Assembly (NCBI GenBank): GCA_945870085.1
Contig: CAMBQX010000048.1
Location: forward strand, 1 to 10,454
Length of the DNA stretch: 10,454 nucleotides
DNA from: Bifidobacterium breve
GTDB lineage: Bacteria; Actinomycetota; Actinomycetes; S36-B12
Direction: 5' to 3'
The notes beneath the pieces were generated by a model, which was given only the letters and a program-made list of their open reading frames with translations, had not been told where the DNA came from and ran no database searches. The position numbers and the translations under genes were made by a program. Position 1 is the first letter of the stretch. Every line of letters starts with the position of its first letter. Of this stretch, positions 5,283 through 10,454 are shown piece after piece.

Positions 5283-6899
5283 TCAGGGGGCCTCTTCCAG
5301 GCGCGGGAATAGCGAGTCGCCTTTGGTCACCGATGCGCCGACCGGGAGTTGCCCCCATGCCGCAACACCATCGATGCGCTGTTCACCTAATGCACCTAAC
5401 CCATCGGCACCAAGTTGCCCCCATAAATCCTGCATTTTTTTCGGCATCAACGGGTTGTAGAGCACAGCGATGGCACGCAGTGATTCACAGATCGTGTAGA
5501 GCACTGTCTCAAGGCGCGCCCTTTGAGCGGGATCCTTGGCCAACACCCAAGGCTCCTGCTCGGTGACATACCCGTTGACCGCTTCGATGAACTCTTTGAC
5601 GGCGGTGATGCCGGTGGAGAAGTCAAGGGCAACCATCGCGGCATCGGCGTTAGCCGCGGTCGCCACCAGCAGCTCTTGTAGGGCTCGTTCTGCTTCCCCA
5701 TCGGCGGTGGCGGCCGGCAAGATGCCTTCGCAATAGCGTCCGACCATCGCGGTAGCGCGTGATGCCAAGTTACCTAAACCGTTTGCCAGCTCTGATGTGT
5801 ATCGAGCCGACATGTCTTCCCACGAAAATGACCCGTCTTGACCAAAAGCAATGGCGCGCAAGAAGTAGTACCGGAAAGCATCGGAGCCGAAGTGATCGAT
5901 TATCTGACTCGGTGCGATCCCGGTTAACTTACTCTTCGACATCTTCTCGCCGCCGACTAAAAGCCAGCCGTGCGCGAAAACTTTGTGAGGTAACGGAGCC
6001 CCCGCGGCCATCAACATCGCCGGCCAGTAAACCGCGTGGAAGCGCAGGATGTCTTTACCAACTAGGTGCACGTCGGCGGGCCAAGTATTGGCGTACTGCT
6101 CACCTTCAGGTGATGAAGGGTCAGTGCCATAGCCAACCGCTGTTGCATAATTCAACAACGCATCGAACCAGACGTAAATAACCTGGCTGGGTTCCCACGG
6201 AACCGGGATACCCCAGGAAACACTCGAGCGAGACATTGAGATATCAGCCAGTCCACCACGGATAAAGGACATCACCTCGTTGTAGGCGCTGCGCGGCTGA
6301 ATTGCTTCTGGATTAGCTTCATAGTGCGCGATGAGCCGCTCGGTAAATGCCGAGAGCTGAAAGAACCAATTCTCTTCTTGTAGTTGCTCGCAGGGCCGGC
6401 CATGTACCGGGCAGATTTGTTGACCTTCGTATTCACCGGTGCCCGGGGCCAAGTCAGCCGCAAACTTGAACTCCTCGCAGCCCACGCAGTAGGGGCCCTC
6501 ATAGGGCGCCGAATACACGAACCCGTGCTCGCGCACCTGCTCCCAGAATCGCTGTACGCGCTCTGCATGGCGTGGTTCGGTGGTGCGAATGAAGTCGTCA
6601 TTCGCTGCGTCTACAGTTTGCAGTACCGGCAGCCATTCGCTTTCGACCAAGTTATCGACCCATTGCTGCGGGGTTACTCCCCCGGCATCTGCCGCCCTCT
6701 GCACTTTGGTGCCGTGCTCATCAACCCCTGTAAGGAACCACACCTTTTCACCGCGCTGGCGATGCCAACGGGTCAGTACATCGCCGGCGGTGGTCGTGTA
6801 GGCGTGACCGATGTGCGGTGCATCATTGACGTAATAGATAGGTGTCGTCAGATAAAAAGCCTTTTCGGCCCCACTTTCTGAGGCAACCGCTGACGACAT
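5283..6899 (-). CDS. metG: Methionyl-tRNA synthetase (short form)
   Basis: MetRS activates methionine with ATP and charges both initiator and elongator tRNA-Met in the cytosol. The 538-residue class I synthetase has the HIGH signature at 29-32 (PHIGHAYT) and KMSKS at 319-323 (GEKMSKSKLTG). A zinc-knuckle insertion carries CVGC (138-141) and CPVHGRPC (163-170). The Rossmann core also includes FLTGVDEHGTK (55-65), VYVWFDALLNY (242-251 region) and GKDILRFH (281-288). The helical anticodon-binding domain occupies about 365-500. There is no C-terminal EMAP/Trbp111 tRNA-binding domain, as is usual for actinobacterial MetRS. The start at 6899 has GTAGGAT upstream, nine bases after the rsmI stop, and the sequence begins AFYLTTPIYYVN at residue 14 as expected. 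Confidence 0.97.
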   Translation of the reverse strand: MSSAVASESGAEKAFYLTTPIYYVNDAPHIGHAYTTTAGDVLTRWHRQRGEKVWFLTGVDEHGTKVQRAADAGGVTPQQWVDNLVESEWLPVLQTVDAANDDFIRTTEPRHAERVQRFWEQVREHGFVYSAPYEGPYCVGCEEFKFAADLAPGTGEYEGQQICPVHGRPCEQLQEENWFFQLSAFTERLIAHYEANPEAIQPRSAYNEVMSFIRGGLADISMSRSSVSWGIPVPWEPSQVIYVWFDALLNYATAVGYGTDPSSPEGEQYANTWPADVHLVGKDILRFHAVYWPAMLMAAGAPLPHKVFAHGWLLVGGEKMSKSKLTGIAPSQIIDHFGSDAFRYYFLRAIAFGQDGSFSWEDMSARYTSELANGLGNLASRATAMVGRYCEGILPAATADGEAERALQELLVATAANADAAMVALDFSTGITAVKEFIEAVNGYVTEQEPWVLAKDPAQRARLETVLYTICESLRAIAVLYNPLMPKKMQDLWGQLGADGLGALGEQRIDGVAAWGQLPVGASVTKGDSLFPRLEEAP

Positions 6900-6908
6900 A
6901 GTGCGATC

Positions 6909-7823
6909 CTACGGTTTGGCGTCCTTGTACTTGACTACCGCGTCGTACACCACCCGCCGCGGAATGCCGGCGGCCTTCGCCACTTCCGCAATAGCGGTGC
7001 GGCGATCGACCCCACGCTCCTCGCGGGCCAGTACCGCTTCGACTTGGGCCTCTTCAGTATCGAGACCCACCGCCGCGCGCCGCTCTTCCGCCGAAGCCCC
7101 AGAAACAACCACGGTGATCTCACCCCTTACGCCGAGCTCGGCCCACTGCACGAGATCGCCCAACGCGCCGCGCTTGACCTCCTCGTAGGTCTTGGTGAGT
7201 TCACGGCATACCGCCGCCTGCCGGCCACTACCAAGGCTTTCAGCAAGGGCCTGCAGCATCACCTCGAGTCGATGCGGGGCTTCGAAGAAAACCATCGTGC
7301 GCGGCTCGTCGATCAACTCGCGCAGCCGTGTCGAGCGCTCACCAGCTTTTCGCGGCAAGAAACCTTCGAAACAAAATCGATCAACGGCCAATCCTGAAAG
7401 AGCCAGTGCGGTTAATACTGCTGACGGCCCCGGCAGCGCTGTGACATGCACACCGCGGGCCACCGCTTCGCTGACAACGCGAAAACCTGGATCGCTGACC
7501 ACCGGCATCCCCGCATCGGTCACCACAATTACGGTGCCACCGGCTGCGGCGATATCTACAAGTTCAACAGCACGTTCGCGCTCATTGGCATCGTGGTACG
7601 AAAGTACGCGCCCAGAAATCTCTACCCCGAGTGCCGAGACGAGGCGGCGCAGGCGGCGGGTGTCCTCGGCGGCTACTACATCGGCAGTAGCTAATAGTGC
7701 ACGCAGGCGCGGGGATGCATCATGGTCATTGCCAAGTGGCGTGGCCGCGAGCACTACCTGCCCGATCTTGGGCTCAGGCCCGGTGCCCGGATCCAGATTT
7801 GGTCCTGCATTACCGGTAGCCAC
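6909..7823 (-). CDS. rsmI: 16S rRNA (cytidine1402-2'-O)-methyltransferase
   Basis: RsmI 2'-O-methylates C1402 in the decoding centre of 16S rRNA using SAM, tuning P-site fidelity. With the GTG start at 7823 it has 304 residues. The tetrapyrrole-methylase (SAM-binding) fold is clear: VVLAATPLGN (23-32), AAEDTRR (51-57), VVTDAGMPVVSDPG (100-113), ALPGPSAVLTAL (129-140), FEGFLPR (152-158), FFEAPHR (179-185), CRELTKTYEE (206-215) and GEITVVV (234-240). A short helical C-terminus ends in IPRRVVYDAVVKYK. The longest frame runs to 7979 but would overlap pmt. GGGAGG eight bases before GTG 7823 settles the start. It is the first gene of the minus operon, and rsmI facing away from pmt is also the mycobacterial arrangement. 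Confidence 0.95.
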   Translation of the reverse strand: MATGNAGPNLDPGTGPEPKIGQVVLAATPLGNDHDASPRLRALLATADVVAAEDTRRLRRLVSALGVEISGRVLSYHDANERERAVELVDIAAAGGTVIVVTDAGMPVVSDPGFRVVSEAVARGVHVTALPGPSAVLTALALSGLAVDRFCFEGFLPRKAGERSTRLRELIDEPRTMVFFEAPHRLEVMLQALAESLGSGRQAAVCRELTKTYEEVKRGALGDLVQWAELGVRGEITVVVSGASAEERRAAVGLDTEEAQVEAVLAREERGVDRRTAIAEVAKAAGIPRRVVYDAVVKYKDAKP

Positions 7824-7867
7824 CTGCACATCCTCCCAAATCAGTAATGACGCATACGATGACGCCC
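7824..7867. promoter_or_regulatory. Compact divergent start region of rsmI and pmt
   Basis: Only 23 bases separate the chosen rsmI GTG (7823) and the first pmt ATG (7847). No Shine-Dalgarno precedes any pmt candidate start. TACGAT at 7855-7860 is a fair -10, and seven bases later lies the third in-frame ATG (7868), so a leaderless pmt transcript starting at 7868 is possible. No convincing -35 is seen. The rsmI promoter must lie at or inside the pmt 5' end. Confidence 0.35.
7832..7837 (-). promoter_or_regulatory. Ribosome binding site that sets the rsmI start
   Basis: Minus-strand GGGAGG is followed by eight bases and the in-frame GTG at 7823-7821. Another in-frame GTG at 7829-7827 is only two bases away and too close. 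This moves rsmI out of overlap with the divergent pmt gene. Confidence 0.65.
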
Positions 7868-9478
7868 ATGGCTGCGGTATCGGTTTCGGCGACAGCCCCC
7901 CGGCGTGACATTGAATCCCTCCCAGAACGCCTTCGCCAGCCAATGCCCTCATCGGGCCTACGGGGTTGGATCGGGCCACTGGCTGTCGGGCTTATCGGAG
8001 CCATCTTGCGCCTTTGGGATCTTGGCCGACCCCATGCTTTCGCCTTCGATGAGACTTACTACCCCAAAGAAGCACTGTCACTTCTCCAATACGGCTACGA
8101 ACGCGCGATCATTGACAATGCCAACGACATTATTCTTAAGTCAGACGGCAACTGGCAGGCGCTAAATCTTTTCAAGGATTCCCCCGCATTTGTGGTGCAC
8201 CCACCACTTGGCAAGTGGACCATCGCCGTCGGTGAATACGCCTTCGGCGCGACTCCATTCGGCTGGCGTATTTCGGTAGCGGTGCTCGGTGTTCTCGGCA
8301 TCATCATGCTCGCCCGCATCGTGCGGCGCTTAACCCGCTCAGATCTAATTGGCACTCTTGCAGGCCTGTTGCTCGCCCTCGACGGTATTCATATCGTGAT
8401 GAGCCGCACCGGCCTACTCGACATGGTGCTGGCATTTTGGATTCTCGCGGCATTCGGCCTACTCGTAATTGATCGAGACCACACCAGGGGTCGTCTCGCC
8501 GCAAAATTGCGAGCCGCACTAACACACGACACCGAACCCTCAGCAGCACTGGACTCACTCGCTACGGGATTCGGACCAACTTTCGGGTTACGCCCGTGGC
8601 GGTGGGCCGCCGCGGTCGCCCTTGGCTTGGCTTGTTCGGTTAAGTGGTCTGGTATTTGGTTTGTCGTCGCATTTGTTTTGATGACAGTAGTTTGGGATGT
8701 CTCGACTCGCCGGGCCATCGGAGTGAAAAAGCCCTGGACAGCAACTGCGCTGCGTGATGCACCACTTACCGGCATCACGATGGTGGCGATCGTGATCGTC
8801 ATCTACTTCTTCTCGTGGACCGGCTGGTTCCTGAGCGCCGATGCCTATAACCGCAATTGGGCCGCGGGCCAACCCGCTTCGATAATCCCGGCATCCCTTA
8901 GATCGTGGTGGGATTACCACCTTCAAGCCTGGAACTTTCATGTCGGGCTCACCTCCGAACACGCATACAAGAGCAATCCACTTTCGTGGCCATTTCAAAC
9001 CCGGCCGACTTCCTTCTTTTACGAAAGTATCAAGGACGGCAGTCAAGGCTGCCCTACCAATAACTGTGCTGCCGAAGTTCTCGCATTGGGCAACCCAATT
9101 ATTTGGTGGGCAGCCGTTGCCGCCATCCTTCACCAATGCTGGCGCTGGATCGGGCGGCGTGACTGGCGAGCAGGGGCGGTACTTGTTGGCATCGCCGCCG
9201 GGTGGCTACCGTGGCTGCTCTACCTAAATCGCACCATTTTCACTTTCTACACAATTGTCTACGTGCCATTCGTCGTCACCGCACTGGCCATGTCGATGGG
9301 CACGATGATCGGCCCCTCCAGCGCCAGCGAATCTCGCCGGCGCTGGGGGGCACTTGGCGCCGGCGCATTATTGCTGCTCATCGTGCTCGTTGCCTGGTGG
9401 ATGTATCCGATCTGGACCGGGCAGGTAATCCCATATGGGCAGTGGATGCTGCGCATGTGGATGCCCACCTGGGTGTGA
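7847..9478 (+). CDS. pmt: Protein O-mannosyltransferase (dolichyl/polyprenyl-phosphate-mannose dependent, GT39)
   Basis: This is a polytopic membrane glycosyltransferase that moves mannose from polyprenyl-phosphate-mannose to Ser/Thr of exported proteins during Sec translocation, on the outer face of the membrane. The 543-residue protein has the catalytic-type Asp-Glu in the first external loop (D68-E69 in FDETYYPKEA), HPPLGKW (118-124) and SVKWSG (264-269). About ten or eleven hydrophobic segments (near 41-59, 140-157, 168-186, 191-208, 252-266, 269-284, 308-326, 413-429, 443-460, 464-484 and 500-520) match PMT plus its C-terminal four-helix domain. A cysteine pair, GCPTNNC (401-407), lies in the large external loop. 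In-frame ATGs at 7847, 7859 and 7868 all lack a Shine-Dalgarno; 7868 fits a leaderless start. It is orthologous in context to M. tuberculosis Rv1002c. Confidence 0.94.
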   Translation: MTHTMTPMAAVSVSATAPRRDIESLPERLRQPMPSSGLRGWIGPLAVGLIGAILRLWDLGRPHAFAFDETYYPKEALSLLQYGYERAIIDNANDIILKSDGNWQALNLFKDSPAFVVHPPLGKWTIAVGEYAFGATPFGWRISVAVLGVLGIIMLARIVRRLTRSDLIGTLAGLLLALDGIHIVMSRTGLLDMVLAFWILAAFGLLVIDRDHTRGRLAAKLRAALTHDTEPSAALDSLATGFGPTFGLRPWRWAAAVALGLACSVKWSGIWFVVAFVLMTVVWDVSTRRAIGVKKPWTATALRDAPLTGITMVAIVIVIYFFSWTGWFLSADAYNRNWAAGQPASIIPASLRSWWDYHLQAWNFHVGLTSEHAYKSNPLSWPFQTRPTSFFYESIKDGSQGCPTNNCAAEVLALGNPIIWWAAVAAILHQCWRWIGRRDWRAGAVLVGIAAGWLPWLLYLNRTIFTFYTIVYVPFVVTALAMSMGTMIGPSSASESRRRWGALGAGALLLLIVLVAWWMYPIWTGQVIPYGQWMLRMWMPTWV

Positions 9479-9479
9479 C

Positions 9480-9493
9480 CCCATCGCGATGGG
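9480..9493. terminator. Perfect 14-base palindrome after pmt, possible weak terminator
   Basis: CCCATCGCGATGGG begins two bases after the pmt stop. As a hairpin it would have a five-pair stem and a CGCG loop, with no T-run after it, so termination is doubtful; it could equally be a binding site. The rest of the 9479-9561 gap shows no clear element. TATTAC at 9547-9552 is a poor -10 candidate for the next gene. Confidence 0.3.
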
Positions 9494-9561
9494 TGGCATT
9501 GCTGGACAGAAACCTAATGGCGTGCGTGGCGAGAAATGAGCGTTCGTATTACCGTGTTCAC

Positions 9562-10454
9562 ATGGCACCTAGCTTTCGTTTGTCCGTTCTCACCGCTTTA
9601 GTCGGAGCATTAATGCTCCCAGCGATTATGCCGGTGGCTGCCGCCCCGATTTCCCCGATCGGCTCGTCAATTCCAGCAGCATTCGCGCGCGAATATTCCG
9701 GTGATGACCTCAAGGTTGGTAAAGCATTTAGTTCCAGTGCCAAATACACGCGACATCGGGTTACTTATGAATCGGGCGGGTTCACGATCTCAGGAATCAT
9801 GATTAAGCCCCGTGGCCTAGGGCCCTTCCCCGTTGTGGTTCTGGCGCACGGTTATATCGATCCAGCAACCTATTGGAGTGGGCAAGGGTTTCGACGGGAA
9901 CAGGATTGGTTGGGCAACAACGGGTACGTGGCCCTACATGTTGACTATCGAAATCACGCACAATCAGATAACGATCCGAAAAATGACGTGTCCATGCGGC
10001 TGGGGTACGCCGAAGACGTAATCGGTGCGGCGCTGGCAGTTAAAAGTTCGCAGTTTTCCTACATTGATAAAAACAAAGTTGCACTTCTGGGTCGATCAAT
10101 GGGTGGTGGTGTTGCATTCCAGGCGCTCGTTTTGCAACCGGGGGTCTTCGATGCAGCGATTACTTACGCTTCGACGAGTACTTTGGCGGCGGACAATTTC
10201 AATAAGTGGCAACGCAACGACTATCCGATCGGTGACCAAATCCTAAAGGAATATGGCACACCAAAAGAAAACCCAATTGCTTGGTACAACATGTCCAGTC
10301 GTAATTACTTCTCTCGGATCACCGAACCGGTCCTGATGATTCACGGAACCAAAGATGAGAGCTGTGATATTTCCTGGGCTCGCGCAACCAATGCTGCCTT
10401 GGAAAAAAGTGGAGTCGACGTTACTTACATTGAGTACCCGGGCGCACCACATTA
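9562..10454 (+). CDS. Secreted alpha/beta hydrolase (S9 peptidase/dienelactone-hydrolase-like), 3' truncated by window end
   Basis: The frame is open from ATG 9562 to the window edge, 297 complete codons. A signal peptide is clear: Arg6, hydrophobic core 7-25, and a likely cleavage after VAAA at about 28; there is no lipobox. A mature region of about 60 residues leads into an alpha/beta-hydrolase fold: VVVLAHGYID (91-100, oxyanion-type HGY), LHVDYRNHAQSD (125-136), nucleophile elbow LLGRSMGGG (175-183, Ser179), the acid in MIHGTKDE (Asp265), and His297 in YPGAPH, the last codon. The full Ser-Asp-His triad is thus present and only the C-terminal tail is missing. The substrate could be a peptide or an ester; the sequence does not decide. 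There is no Shine-Dalgarno; an upstream in-frame GTG at 9526 is possible. It lies 83 bases after pmt on the same strand. Confidence 0.9.
   Translation, partial: MAPSFRLSVLTALVGALMLPAIMPVAAAPISPIGSSIPAAFAREYSGDDLKVGKAFSSSAKYTRHRVTYESGGFTISGIMIKPRGLGPFPVVVLAHGYIDPATYWSGQGFRREQDWLGNNGYVALHVDYRNHAQSDNDPKNDVSMRLGYAEDVIGAALAVKSSQFSYIDKNKVALLGRSMGGGVAFQALVLQPGVFDAAITYASTSTLAADNFNKWQRNDYPIGDQILKEYGTPKENPIAWYNMSSRNYFSRITEPVLMIHGTKDESCDISWARATNAALEKSGVDVTYIEYPGAPH

Noticed and set aside
5281..5358. Extended tatD N-terminus in the open frame up to 5358
   Set aside because: It would run 78 bases further upstream into the metG 3' end, and TatD homology begins only after the downstream ATG at 5280.
5048..5566. 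A 172-codon plus-strand open frame across the tatD-metG junction
   Set aside because: It spans the antisense of two real genes and has no domain features; it is a composition artefact.
6384..6881. A 165-codon plus-strand open frame opposite metG
   Set aside because: It is antisense to the HIGH and zinc-knuckle region of MetRS and no family is recognisable.
7192..7908. A 238-codon plus-strand open frame opposite rsmI
   Set aside because: It lies antisense to an unmistakable RsmI sequence and its translation is Ser/Arg/Thr-rich low-complexity text without a fold signature. It is a shadow frame.
8588..9136. A 182-codon minus-strand open frame opposite pmt
   Set aside because: It is antisense to conserved Pmt membrane segments, has no recognisable motif and no ribosome binding site.

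Overview
This window looks like chromosomal core DNA of an actinobacterium (Actinomycetota) with moderate GC; hand counts of single 60-base lines range from about 29 to 44 G+C. The main evidence is gene order. A convergent or divergent set of pmt, rsmI, metG, tatD, rsmA and ispE matches the well-known mycobacterial neighbourhood (Rv1002c to Rv1011 in M. tuberculosis). The proteins also have actinobacterial character: a membrane acyl-CoA delta-9 desaturase paired with a TetR regulator, a bacterial protein O-mannosyltransferase, and short-form MetRS. I cannot name the genus.

Layout. Positions 1-80 hold a very long, nearly perfect hairpin. Positions 131-201 (minus strand) are a tRNA-Gln(TTG). 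A plus-strand block follows: fatty-acid desaturase (332-1354), TetR regulator (1358-2059) and MarR regulator (2098-2598). Two palindromic repeats upstream of the desaturase and a 19-base palindrome just before the MarR gene are good candidate operators. A small hairpin separates this block from a tightly packed minus-strand operon, transcribed from right to left: rsmI (7823-6909), metG (6899-5283), tatD (5280-4426), rsmA (4436-3564), ispE (3536-2625). Its genes overlap or are 2-27 bases apart. Divergent from rsmI, with only about 23 bases between starts, is pmt (7847-9478). It is followed by a secreted alpha/beta hydrolase (9562 onwards) cut off by the window end.

How the genes work together. 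The desaturase and TetR form a self-contained membrane-lipid unit: the enzyme makes monounsaturated acyl chains and the regulator probably senses acyl-CoA or fatty acid and represses both. The minus operon joins translation functions (Met-tRNA charging and two 16S rRNA methyltransferases, RsmI and RsmA) with a TatD-family metal nuclease and the fourth MEP-pathway step (IspE). Pmt glycosylates exported proteins, and the next gene encodes an exported protein.

I see no phage, CRISPR, toxin-antitoxin or defence system, and no clearly undescribed system. The points most worth a second look are non-coding: the hairpin beside the tRNA, the desaturase and MarR operators, and the absence of rpfB from its usual place between tatD and rsmA. 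Several start codons are better placed downstream of the longest open frame, and those choices are explained per gene.
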